Assembly: GCF_001673535.1 (NCBI RefSeq)
Contig: NZ_LZLY01000056.1
Span: forward strand, 1-64,000
DNA length: 64,000 nucleotides
Direction of reading: 5' to 3'
Origin: Mycobacterium sp. 1081908.1
GTDB lineage: Bacteria; Actinomycetota; Actinomycetes; Mycobacteriales; Mycobacteriaceae
Below are positions 9,715 to 17,174 of the stretch, one piece after another. Position numbers and translations under genes: made by a program. Position 1 is the stretch's first letter, and each line of letters starts with the position of its first letter. The notes below the pieces were generated by a model. That model did no database searches and was not told the DNA's origin. It saw nothing but the letters and a program-made list of their open reading frames with translations.

Positions 9715-9736
9715 GTCCCAGGCATACACAGGTCTT

Positions 9737-10888
9737 ATGGCTCAGCCGAGGTCCACGCCGCTGGCCGGTTACCGGGTCGCGGTTACATCATCGAGGCGCG
9801 CGGAGGAACTCTGCGCGCTGCTGAGTCGGCAGGGCGCAGAGGTCTGCAGCGCGCCCGCGATCAACATGATCGCGCTGCCCGAGGACGACGAATTACAAAG
9901 CCACACCGAAGCTTTGATCGCGCAACCGCCCGACATCCTGGTCGTGCACACCGGCATCGGCTTCCGCGGCTGGCTGGCCGCCGCCGAGGGATGGGGGCTG
10001 GCCAACCAGCTGGTCGCATCGCTGTCGAAGACCCGGATCGTGTCGCGGGGACCCAAGGGCACGGGCGCGGTGCGCGCCGCCGGGCTGCACGAGGAGTGGT
10101 CTCCTGAGTCCGAATCCTCACAGGAAGTGCTCGAGTATCTCCTCGAGTCGGGCGTGTCCGGGATGCGCATCGCCATCCAGCTGCACGGCGCCGCCGACGC
10201 CTGGGACCCGTTCCCGGAATTCATCGGCGGCCTGCGTTTCGCGGGGGCCGAGGTGGTGCCCATCCGGGTGTACCGGTGGAAGTCAACACCGTTGGGTGGC
10301 GATTTCGATTTGCTGGTGACCGGGATCGCGCGACGGCAGTTCGACGCGGTCACCTTCACGTCGGCGCCCGCGGCGGCCGCGGTTCTGGAGCGCAGCCGCG
10401 ACCTGTCCGTCGAGGACCAGGTGCTGGAGGCCCTGCGCACCGACGTGCACGCGATGTGCGTCGGCCCGGTGACATCTAAACCGCTGATCCGCAAGGGCGT
10501 CCCGACGTCATCGCCCGCGCGAATGCGGTTGGGCGCCTTGGCCCGCCACATCGCCGAGGAGCTGCCGCTGCTGGGATCGTCCACGGTGCAGGCGGCCGGC
10601 CACACGATCGACATTCGCGGAACGTGCGTGCTGGTGGACGGCGACATCAAGCTGCTGTCCCCGTCCGGGATGTCGGTGCTGCGCGCGCTGGCGCAACGGC
10701 CCGGCGACGTCGTCGCGCGCACCGAGCTGTTGCGGGTGCTGCCCGGCAGCAGCAACGATCCGCACGCCGTCGACACGGCCGTGCTTCGGCTGCGAACGGC
10801 CTTGGGCGACAAGAACATCGTGGCAACGGTGGTCAAGCGGGGTTACCGGCTCGCCGTCGACCCGCCGGGCGGTGCCCGATGGACCTGA
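9737..10888 (+). CDS. nnaR: NnaR: HemD-like domain fused to winged-helix regulator
   Basis: A 383-residue protein. Residues 1-255 resemble uroporphyrinogen-III synthase: LAGYRVAVTSSRRAEEL, then VVHTGIGFRGWL, and VTFTSAPAAAAVLE. Residues about 285-375 are an OmpR-type winged helix (LLSPSGMSVLRALAQRPGDV, then HAVDTAVLRLRTALG and VVKRGYRLAV). Corresponds to Rv0260c and M. smegmatis NnaR, a regulator of nitrate/nitrite assimilation. The HemD-like part may sense a tetrapyrrole rather than make one. ATG 9737 is preferred for length; an alternative in-frame start at 9660 would overlap the candidate GlnR box. The 3' end overlaps the chelatase gene by 10 bases. Confidence 0.87.
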   Translation: MAQPRSTPLAGYRVAVTSSRRAEELCALLSRQGAEVCSAPAINMIALPEDDELQSHTEALIAQPPDILVVHTGIGFRGWLAAAEGWGLANQLVASLSKTRIVSRGPKGTGAVRAAGLHEEWSPESESSQEVLEYLLESGVSGMRIAIQLHGAADAWDPFPEFIGGLRFAGAEVVPIRVYRWKSTPLGGDFDLLVTGIARRQFDAVTFTSAPAAAAVLERSRDLSVEDQVLEALRTDVHAMCVGPVTSKPLIRKGVPTSSPARMRLGALARHIAEELPLLGSSTVQAAGHTIDIRGTCVLVDGDIKLLSPSGMSVLRALAQRPGDVVARTELLRVLPGSSNDPHAVDTAVLRLRTALGDKNIVATVVKRGYRLAVDPPGGARWT

Positions 10889-11652
10889 TCCTGGCGGCAC
10901 ACGGAACCCGCCGGCCGGGCGGCGTCGCGATGATCGGGGACCTCGCGGCGCAGGCGAGCGCGCTCCTCGACCGCCGCGTGCAGGTCGCGTTCGTCGACGT
11001 GTTGGGCCCGACGCCCGGCGAGGTGCTGTCGCGGGCGGCGGCCACCGGCCGCCCCGCCGTCGTCGTCCCGGCCTTCCTGTCGCGCGGGTATCACGTGCGC
11101 ACCGACGTGCCCGCCCACGTGGCGGCCAGCGGGCATCCGAACGTCACCGTCGCCCCCGCGCTCGGACCGAGTGGGGAGATCGCCCGGATAGTCGCCGATC
11201 AGCTGGCGGAATCCGGTTGGCGGCCGGGCGATTCGGTGATCCTCGCGGCGGCCGGCACCACCGACGCCAGGGCGCGCGCCGATCTGCACGTGACCGCGAC
11301 CACGTTGTCCGCGCTGGTGGGATCGCGGGTGCGGCTGGGATTCGCGGCCACCGGCGATCCGTCCGTGGCCGACGCGGTCGCCGCCGCGCGCCGCGGCGGC
11401 GCGCGTCGCCTCGTCGTCGCCTCCTACCTACTGGCCGACGGCCTGTTCCAACAGCGCCTGCGGGCCAGCGGCGCCGACGCGGTCACCCAACCGCTGGGCA
11501 CCCATCCCGGGCTGGCGCGGCTGATCGCGAACCGGTTCCGCCGCGCGGCGCCCGGACTCCCGAGGCGGCGAACCCAAGCCCCCCACGCACTTTCGAATTC
11601 GGTGGAGCACAGCAACCGGCTGACGAGGCACGCCGACGCGCGCGACGCTTGA
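10879..11652 (+). CDS. CbiX/SirB-family sirohydrochlorin chelatase-like protein
   Basis: A 257-residue protein with two class II chelatase repeats: LILAAHGTRRPGG at the start, with the metal-binding His in AAHG, and RRLVVASYLLADGLFQQRL near residue 178. The second repeat resembles the PAFLSRGYHVRTDVP segment of the first. The likely reaction is insertion of Fe2+ into sirohydrochlorin to make siroheme, the prosthetic group of NirB; cobalt insertion is the alternative. Overlapping nnaR by 10 bases, it is probably translationally coupled to it. Corresponds to Rv0259c. The last 35 residues are basic and poorly conserved in appearance. Confidence 0.82.
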   Translation: MDLILAAHGTRRPGGVAMIGDLAAQASALLDRRVQVAFVDVLGPTPGEVLSRAAATGRPAVVVPAFLSRGYHVRTDVPAHVAASGHPNVTVAPALGPSGEIARIVADQLAESGWRPGDSVILAAAGTTDARARADLHVTATTLSALVGSRVRLGFAATGDPSVADAVAAARRGGARRLVVASYLLADGLFQQRLRASGADAVTQPLGTHPGLARLIANRFRRAAPGLPRRRTQAPHALSNSVEHSNRLTRHADARDA

Positions 11653-11683
11653 TCTTTGATCGCACACCGGCGATCCTGGCACC

Positions 11684-12133
11684 ATGCCGCGTCGCGAAGA
11701 GCCATCGCGTGGGCTGCTCGACCCGGTGGCCAAGATGCTGCGGTTGCCGTTCGGCACACCGGAGTTCATCGACCGGATCGTCACCGGCGGGGTCAACCAG
11801 GTGGGCCGCCGGACGTTGCACATGCTGATCACCACCTGGGACGCGGCCGGCGGCGGCCCCTTCGCGGCCAGCGCGATCGCGTCCACGGGGCTGGCCAAGA
11901 CCGCCGAGATCGTGCAGGGCATGTTCATCGGCCCGGTCTTCGGACCGCTGCTGAGGATCCTGGGCGCCGACAAGGTCGCCGTGCGGGCGTCGCTGTGCGC
12001 CTCTCAGCTGGTGGGTCTGGGCATCATGCGCTACGGCGTGCGCTCCGAACCGCTGCACTCGATGTCGGTCGAGGCGATCGTCGACGCTATCGGCCCGACG
12101 CTGCAGCGCTACCTCGTCGGGGATATCGACTAG
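11684..12133 (+). CDS. Solo TetR-type C-terminal (ligand) domain protein, no HTH
   Basis: A 149-residue protein corresponding to Rv0258c. From residue 75 it reads IVQGMFIGPVFGPLLRILG, then VRASLCASQLVGLGIMRYG and a terminal IGPTLQRYLVGD. This pattern is typical of the C-terminal half of actinobacterial TetR regulators of the TetR_C_16 type. The first 40 residues (RGLLDPVAKMLRLPFGTPEF) correspond to the linker and early ligand-domain helices. No helix-turn-helix precedes it, and no upstream frame supplies one. It may have lost DNA binding and act as a binding or partner protein. It follows the chelatase gene by 31 bases and converges on nirD. Confidence 0.75.
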   Translation: MPRREEPSRGLLDPVAKMLRLPFGTPEFIDRIVTGGVNQVGRRTLHMLITTWDAAGGGPFAASAIASTGLAKTAEIVQGMFIGPVFGPLLRILGADKVAVRASLCASQLVGLGIMRYGVRSEPLHSMSVEAIVDAIGPTLQRYLVGDID

Positions 12134-12146
12134 CGAGAGTCTTCGC

Positions 12147-12512
12147 CTAGGCGGCGATGCGGCCGATCTCGATGTGGCCGTCGGGCGTGACGCGCGCCGG
12201 GTAAACCGGCACCGACACCCGGGGATCGTCCAGGCAGGAACCGTCCTCGAGCGCGAAAGCCTGCTTGAGGATGGGTGATTGGACGGTGACGCGGCCACCG
12301 CGGTCCCCGACGATCCCGCGCGAAAGCACGGCCGCGCCGGAGAACGGGTCGACGTTGCCGACCGCATGCACCGACCCGTCGTCCAGCCGGAACAGCGCCG
12401 CCTGCGAACCGTCGTCGAGGAGAACGCCGACGCCACGACCGGGGATCAGGCGGTCGTAGGGGCAGGCGGTCGTCCACACCTGAATGTCTTGAGCGTCATT
12501 GAGAAGTGTCAT
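12147..12512 (-). CDS. nirD: Nitrite reductase small subunit NirD
   Basis: A 121-residue Rieske-fold protein that partners NirB in assimilatory NADH-dependent nitrite reductase. As usual for NirD, it keeps the Rieske-like beta fold (ALFRLDDGSVHAVGNVDPFSGA) but lacks the paired CxH...CxxH ligands, so it carries no cluster. The stop of nirB lies 13 bases upstream. Corresponds to Rv0253. In M. tuberculosis I recall cobU, cobQ1 and a PPE gene between this gene and the Rv0258c type; here only 13 bases separate the two stop codons. Confidence 0.92.
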   Translation of the reverse strand: MTLLNDAQDIQVWTTACPYDRLIPGRGVGVLLDDGSQAALFRLDDGSVHAVGNVDPFSGAAVLSRGIVGDRGGRVTVQSPILKQAFALEDGSCLDDPRVSVPVYPARVTPDGHIEIGRIAA

Positions 12513-12525
12513 CGTGTCTCCTTAA

Positions 12526-15090
12526 TCATGACCGAACCCGCGGCATGCCAATGGGCACAGGCACTTTGCGCCCGGCGCGCTCGGTGAACGTCACCGTCGA
12601 GTCGACGGCGTCGGGGGCGTTGACGAACGAGACGAACCGCGACAGCTTGTCCGGGTCCTCCAGCACGCCCTTCCATTCGCACTTGTAGTTCTGCACATGC
12701 CGCTCCATGGCGGCCTCGAACTCCTCGGCGAGGCCCAGGGAGTCGTCGCACACGACCTCGCGGACGTGATCCAGGCCGCCGTCCAGCGATTCGACCCACG
12801 GCGCGGTGCGCTGCAACCGATCGGCGGTCCGGATGTAGTACATGAGGAACCGGTCGACGTAGCGGACCAGCGTCCCGGTGTCCAGATCGCTGGCCAGCAA
12901 CTGGGCGTGCTTGGGCGTCATGCCGCCGTTGCCGCCGACGTAGAGGTTCCAACCCTTTTCGGTGGCGATGACGCCGACGTCCTTGCTGCGCGCCTCGGCG
13001 CATTCGCGCGCGCAACCGGAGACGCCGAGCTTGATCTTGTGCGGCGCCCGCAGGCCCCGGTACCGCAGCTCCAGGTCGATGGCCAGCTGCACCGAATCCT
13101 GCTGGCCGTAGCGGCACCAGTCGCTGCCGACGCAGCTCTTCACGGTGCGCAGGGCCTTGCCGTAGGCGTGCCCGGATTCCATGCCGCCGTCGACGAGTCG
13201 CTTCCAGATCTCCGGCAACTGGTCCACGCGGGCGCCGAACAGGTCGATCCGCTGGCCGCCGGTGATCTTGGTGTACAGCCCGAAGTCCTGCGCGATCTGG
13301 CCGATCAGGATCAGGTGCTCCGGCTTGATGTCACCGCCGGGGACCCGCGGGACCACCGAGTAGCTGCCGTTCTTTTGAATGTTGGCCAGGAAGTGGTCGT
13401 TGGAATCCTGCAGCGAGGCCTGCTCGCCCTCGAGGATGTGCTCCGAGCCGGTGGACGCCAGGATGGAGGCGACCACCGGTTTGCAGATGTCGCAACCCTT
13501 TCCGCGGCCGAAGCGCTCCAGCAGGCCCGAGAACGTCCGGATCTCGGTGGCGGTGATGATCTCGAAAAGCTCCGCCCGCGACTGGCTGAAGTGCTCGCAC
13601 AGCGCCTTGGACTGTTCCACGCCCTCGGCTTCCAGCAGCTGCTTGAGCAGCGGCACACACGACCCGCACGAGGTGCCCGCGGCCGTGCACGACTTGAGCG
13701 CGGGCACGTCGGCGCAGCCGCCGGCGATCGCGCCCTTCAGGTCACCCTTGGTGACGTTGTTGCACGAGCAGATCTGCGCCGAATCGGGCAGCGCCCCAAC
13801 GCCGAGGCCCGGCGCGCCGTCGGCCTGGGCCGGCGCGATCAGCGCCAGCGGATCGCCTGGCAACTCGCTGCCCACCATGGGCCGCAGCACCCCGTACGAC
13901 GAGGCGTCGCCGACGAGCACCCCGCCCAGCAGGGTCTTGGCGTCGTCGGACAGCACCAGCTTGGCGTAGGTCCGGTTCACCGCGTCGTTGATGGCGACCT
14001 CGAGGCAGTTCTCCGTCGCCCCCATCGCGTCGCCGAAGCTGGCGACGTCGACGCCCAGCAGCTTGAGCTTCGTCGACAGGTCCGCCTCGCCGAACTCGGC
14101 GGCGCCGTCCAGCAGCCGGTCGGCCACCACCTCGGCGGAGGTGTAGCCCGGGCCGACCAGGCCGTAGCAGCGCCCCCCGATCGCCGCGACCTCGCCGATC
14201 GCGTAGATGTCGGGATCGCTTGTCCGGCAGGACAAATCGGTGAGCACGCCGCCCCGCTCGCCGCGCTCCAGCCCGGCGGCCGCCGCCAGCTCGTCGCGCG
14301 GCCGGATCCCGGCCGCGAAGATCACCACGCCAGCGTCGATCAGCTCGCCGTCGGTCAGGCGCACGCGCGCCGACGTCGACCCGTCCGGATGCGCGACGGC
14401 TTCGATCGATTCGGTACCCGTCCCCACGTGCACGGCGATGTCGAGTTCGGTGACCATTCGGGCCAGCAGCGCGCCACCGGCCTCGTCGATCTGCTGGGCC
14501 ATCAACCGCGGCATCATCTCGACGACGTGCGTCTGCAACCCGAACTGGCGCAGCGCATTCGCGGCCTCGAGCCCGAGTAGGCCGCCGCCGATGACCACCC
14601 CAGCGGTGGCGTTGCCGGCCTCCAGCGTGCGCTGGGCGCCGGCGCGAATGGCGTCGAGGTCGTCGAGCGTGCGGTAGACGTGGCACTGCGGCAGGTCGTG
14701 GCCGGGCACCGGCGGGACGAAGGCGTAGGACCCGGTGGCCAGCACCAGGGCGTCGTAGCCGTGCCGTTGACCATCGGCGGTCACCACGGTCTTTGTGTCC
14801 CGGTCGATTTCGGTGGCGCGGGCGTTCAGCACCAGCCGGACCCGGTCGTCGCCGGCGTAGTCGTTGCCGGGCAGCGCCAGCAGTTGCCGGTCCCAGCTTT
14901 CGGTGTAGGAGGTCAGCCCGACACGGTCATAGGCCGCGTCGGCCTCCTCCGCCAAAACCGTGATGCTCCAACGCCCGTCGGTGTCGCGGGCACGGAGCGC
15001 CTCGACCAGCCGGTGCCCGACCATGCCGTGCCCGACCACAACGACGTGACGCGCAGCACGTTCCGCGCGCCAGGTTTCGGATTGGGCCAT
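12526..15090 (-). CDS. nirB: Assimilatory nitrite reductase large subunit NirB
   Basis: Six-electron reduction of nitrite to ammonium using NAD(P)H; 854 residues. Order of parts: FAD-binding Rossmann motif VVVVGHGMVGHRLVEAL (about 16-32); NAD-binding GGGLLGLEAANAL (about 165); a BFD-like [2Fe-2S] region with CSCNN and CTAAGTSCGSC (about 440-480); then ferredoxin/siroheme repeats with CVGSDWCRYG and SGCARECAEA, which supply the four cysteines for the [4Fe-4S]-siroheme centre. ATG 15090 gives the length expected for Rv0252; an in-frame start 18 codons upstream is also open. Divergent from hsp. I could not find a convincing GlnR box upstream. Confidence 0.94.
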   Translation of the reverse strand: MAQSETWRAERAARHVVVVGHGMVGHRLVEALRARDTDGRWSITVLAEEADAAYDRVGLTSYTESWDRQLLALPGNDYAGDDRVRLVLNARATEIDRDTKTVVTADGQRHGYDALVLATGSYAFVPPVPGHDLPQCHVYRTLDDLDAIRAGAQRTLEAGNATAGVVIGGGLLGLEAANALRQFGLQTHVVEMMPRLMAQQIDEAGGALLARMVTELDIAVHVGTGTESIEAVAHPDGSTSARVRLTDGELIDAGVVIFAAGIRPRDELAAAAGLERGERGGVLTDLSCRTSDPDIYAIGEVAAIGGRCYGLVGPGYTSAEVVADRLLDGAAEFGEADLSTKLKLLGVDVASFGDAMGATENCLEVAINDAVNRTYAKLVLSDDAKTLLGGVLVGDASSYGVLRPMVGSELPGDPLALIAPAQADGAPGLGVGALPDSAQICSCNNVTKGDLKGAIAGGCADVPALKSCTAAGTSCGSCVPLLKQLLEAEGVEQSKALCEHFSQSRAELFEIITATEIRTFSGLLERFGRGKGCDICKPVVASILASTGSEHILEGEQASLQDSNDHFLANIQKNGSYSVVPRVPGGDIKPEHLILIGQIAQDFGLYTKITGGQRIDLFGARVDQLPEIWKRLVDGGMESGHAYGKALRTVKSCVGSDWCRYGQQDSVQLAIDLELRYRGLRAPHKIKLGVSGCARECAEARSKDVGVIATEKGWNLYVGGNGGMTPKHAQLLASDLDTGTLVRYVDRFLMYYIRTADRLQRTAPWVESLDGGLDHVREVVCDDSLGLAEEFEAAMERHVQNYKCEWKGVLEDPDKLSRFVSFVNAPDAVDSTVTFTERAGRKVPVPIGMPRVRS

Positions 15091-15210
15091 GCCATGAGGG
15101 TAGGGGCGGGAAATTAACTCGGAATCGCGCAATGTGACACCCACATGACGGCGTCCTCACACCTCACAACGGCGACTGTGAAACTGTTCGCCGCGGGCGA
15201 ACGGCCGAGT

Positions 15211-15237
15211 GGAACTTTAGCGTGGTCGACTCATGTT
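15211..15237 (+). promoter_or_regulatory. Candidate SigH/SigE-type promoter of hsp
   Basis: GGAACT at 15211-15216 is followed after 18 bases by GTT at 15235-15237. This fits the ECF-type consensus GGAAY(A)-N16-18-GTT used by SigH and SigE. The Hsp20 gene of M. tuberculosis at this locus is known to be stress-induced through these sigma factors. The element lies 68 bases upstream of the ATG. A HspR-type HAIR repeat was looked for and not found. Confidence 0.45.
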
Positions 15238-15304
15238 TCTAGTAATAACCGGCCGGCATGGCGCCGGTCACAGCAAACTCACAATGAAGCATAAGGAGAT
15301 CCCC

Positions 15305-15754
15305 ATGAGCAACCTCGCACTGTGGTCGCGACCGGCGTGGGACACCGACCGCTGGTTGCGCGACTTCTTCGGCCCCGCCGCGGCGACCGATTGGTTCAAG
15401 CCGGTGAGCAGCGGTTTCACGCCGGCCGCCGAGGTCGTCAAGGACGGCGACGACGCGGTGGTCCGCCTGGAACTGCCGGGTGTCGACGTAGAGAACGATG
15501 TCAACGTCGAGGTTGACAAGGGCCGGCTGGTCATCCATGGCGAACACCGCGACGAGCACGCCCAGGAGGCGGACGGCCGCACGCTGCGGGAGATTCGCTA
15601 CGGATCCTTCCGCCGCTCGTTCCGGCTGCCCACCCACGTCACGGGTGAGGCCATCAGCGCCTCCTACGACGACGGCGTGCTGACCGTGCGGGTCGCCGGC
15701 GCCTATAAAGACCCAGCCGGAACCGAGCCGCAGCGCATCGCGATCACCAAGTAA
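15305..15754 (+). CDS. hsp: Hsp20-family small heat-shock chaperone
   Basis: A 149-residue alpha-crystallin-type chaperone that holds unfolding proteins in soluble oligomers. The alpha-crystallin domain spans about residues 38-130: AAEVVKDGDDAVVRLELPG at its start, RRSFRLPTHV near 102, and ASYDDGVLTVRV near 117, the usual 'A.y..GVL.v' signature. ATG 15305 has an ideal AAGGAG ribosome binding site 10 bases upstream. Corresponds to Rv0251c (Hsp, also called Acr2). Divergent from nirB. Confidence 0.93.
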   Translation: MSNLALWSRPAWDTDRWLRDFFGPAAATDWFKPVSSGFTPAAEVVKDGDDAVVRLELPGVDVENDVNVEVDKGRLVIHGEHRDEHAQEADGRTLREIRYGSFRRSFRLPTHVTGEAISASYDDGVLTVRVAGAYKDPAGTEPQRIAITK

Positions 15755-15816
15755 TCCCCGCGACCAGATCAATCCGGCGGGGCCGCGTCAATTCTGGACG
15801 GCCTCGCCGGATTCGC

Positions 15817-15905
15817 GTGTGAAGCCACGGCTTTGGGTGTGAAGCGTGGGCGAGAAAATCGCCGAATCCCGGCCTGGCTTCACACCGAAAGCCAGCGCTT
15901 CACAC
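15817..15905. repeat. Long imperfect inverted repeat (cruciform / bidirectional terminator)
   Basis: Two 30-base arms at 15817-15846 and 15876-15905 are inverted copies with about five mismatches. Each arm holds two GTGTGAAGC or GCTTCACAC units around a GGCTTT/AAAGCC core. The 29-base loop contains its own small hairpin, GGCGA-GAAAA-TCGCC. It sits in the gap between the convergent hsp and ICL/PEP-mutase-like genes, so it may end transcription from both sides. It lacks a T-tract. Its regular unit structure also fits a dispersed intergenic repeat. Confidence 0.6.
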
Positions 15906-15934
15906 TCAAACGGCCCCGCCAAGCCGCAACACAT

Positions 15935-16705
15935 TCAGGCCCAGCGGGCCAGCAGCTCCTTGCCCCGGGCCGCCAGCGCGGCCTGCAGGAAGGGGCCGAA
16001 GCTGACCCGGGCGACGCCGAGCGGGCCAAACGACGCCGGGTCGTCGTGGTCGGGCAGCGCGAACGCGTTGATCGGCAGCGGCAACTCGGCGGCCAAGCGC
16101 CGCAACGTCTCCGGGTCGTGGTAGCCCACGGGATAGAGGACGTCGGCGCCCGCGGCGGCGGCCTCGGTCAGCCGCGCCACCGCCCGCTCGACGCGGTCGG
16201 CGTCGTCGCCGTCGCGCCGCAGGAACAGATCGGTGCGCGCGTTGATCACCATGTGCACCCCGGCCGCGTCGGCGGCCGCGCGCAGCGTCCCCACCAGTTC
16301 GGCGTGTTCGCCGGCGGAGCGCAGCCGCTTGCCCTCCGAGTGCACGGTGTCCTCGATGTTCAGCCCGACGGCGCCCACGCCCAGCAGGCCCTCGATCAGG
16401 CGGGCCGCCGGCTGCCCGTAGCCCGATTCGACGTCCACCGACACCGGGACGTCGACCGCGGCGGTGATCTGGGCGACCCGGGTCAACACGTCGTCGAAGG
16501 ACATGCCCTCGTTGTCGGGCTTGCCGATCGAGTCCGCGAGCGGGTGGCTGCCCACCGTCAGCGCGGCGAATCCCGCGTCGGTGGCCAGGCGGGCCGACCA
16601 CGCGTCCCACACGGTCGGCAGGATCACCGGGTCGCCCGGCCGGTGCAGTTCGAGCAGCGCCGCGGCGCGCTGGGCGGTGGTTTGGGCTGTCATGGTGTCC
16701 GACAT
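15935..16705 (-). CDS. Isocitrate lyase / PEP mutase superfamily enzyme
   Basis: A 256-residue TIM-barrel protein of the ICL/PEPM superfamily, whose members cleave or form C-C or C-P bonds next to a carboxylate using Mg2+. Recognisable segments are LPTVWDAWSARL (residue 29), SVDVESGYG (about 88), VGLNIEDT (about 113), VINARTDLFL (about 153) and the C-terminal VSFGPF. The catalytic KKCGH-type loop of true isocitrate and methylisocitrate lyases is absent; the matching place reads EGKRLRSAGEHAEL. The reaction is therefore unknown; oxaloacetate decarboxylase-like or phosphonate-related activity is possible. Divergent from the Rv0250c-type gene with about 83 bases between. Confidence 0.75.
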   Translation of the reverse strand: MSDTMTAQTTAQRAAALLELHRPGDPVILPTVWDAWSARLATDAGFAALTVGSHPLADSIGKPDNEGMSFDDVLTRVAQITAAVDVPVSVDVESGYGQPAARLIEGLLGVGAVGLNIEDTVHSEGKRLRSAGEHAELVGTLRAAADAAGVHMVINARTDLFLRRDGDDADRVERAVARLTEAAAAGADVLYPVGYHDPETLRRLAAELPLPINAFALPDHDDPASFGPLGVARVSFGPFLQAALAARGKELLARWA

Positions 16706-16788
16706 TAGGCCGCGACGGTCGCTACTATCGAGGGCGTACTGTGATCCGCAACACCGCCCGGCCCCCAGGAAAGTACGTAGGAGATTCG

Positions 16789-17085
16789 TTGAGCGCCACG
16801 ACTGAACTCGCCGAACTGCACGACCTCATCGGTGGCCTGCGGCGGTGCGTGAGCTCCTTGCGGGCGCGGTACGGCGACAGCCCGGCGATGCGCCGCATCG
16901 TCATCGACGCCGACCGGATCCTGTCCGACGTCGAACTGCTCGACACCGACGTCGCCGAGTTGGACCTGGACCGCGCCACCGTGCAGCAGTCCGGCGAGAA
17001 GATCGTCATTCCCGACACCCAGTACGACACCGATTTCTGGCGCGATGTCGACGACGAGGGTGTCGGGGGTCACAACAGGTCCTGA
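16789..17085 (+). CDS. Conserved protein, Rv0250c type, first gene of sdh1 locus
   Basis: A 98-residue acidic helical protein of unknown function. The start is TTG 16789, chosen because it has TAGGAG eight bases upstream and gives the conserved N-terminus (L/M)SATTELAELHDL. An in-frame GTG at 16741 would add 16 non-conserved residues. The middle contains RRIVIDADRIL and the end is DFWRDVDDEGVGGH. It lies 89 bases before the succinate dehydrogenase genes on the same strand, an association kept in M. tuberculosis, so it may assist this enzyme; that role is only inferred from position. Confidence 0.78.
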   Translation: MSATTELAELHDLIGGLRRCVSSLRARYGDSPAMRRIVIDADRILSDVELLDTDVAELDLDRATVQQSGEKIVIPDTQYDTDFWRDVDDEGVGGHNRS

Positions 17086-17101
17086 CAACCTCGGACAACT
17101 T

Positions 17102-17128
17102 CAAGCCCCCCGCGAAACAGGGGGTTTG
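17102..17128 (+). terminator. Stem-loop between Rv0250c-type gene and sdhC
   Basis: CAAGCCCCC (17102-17110) pairs with GGGGGTTTG (17120-17128), with one G-T wobble, around a 9-base loop. No strong T-tract follows (CTCTGTGTAC). It could be a weak terminator or attenuator that separates the first gene from sdhCAB, or an mRNA-stability element. Confidence 0.45.
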
Positions 17129-17174
17129 CTCTGTGTACCCTTCGACAGACAGCCCGTTCGAAGAGGAACACTAG

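Noticed and set aside
15091-15304. GlnR box or HspR (HAIR) repeat between nirB and hsp
   Set aside because: Several partial matches such as GTGAC and CGAGT...ACTC, but spacing does not fit either consensus. Only the SigH/SigE-like element is reported.
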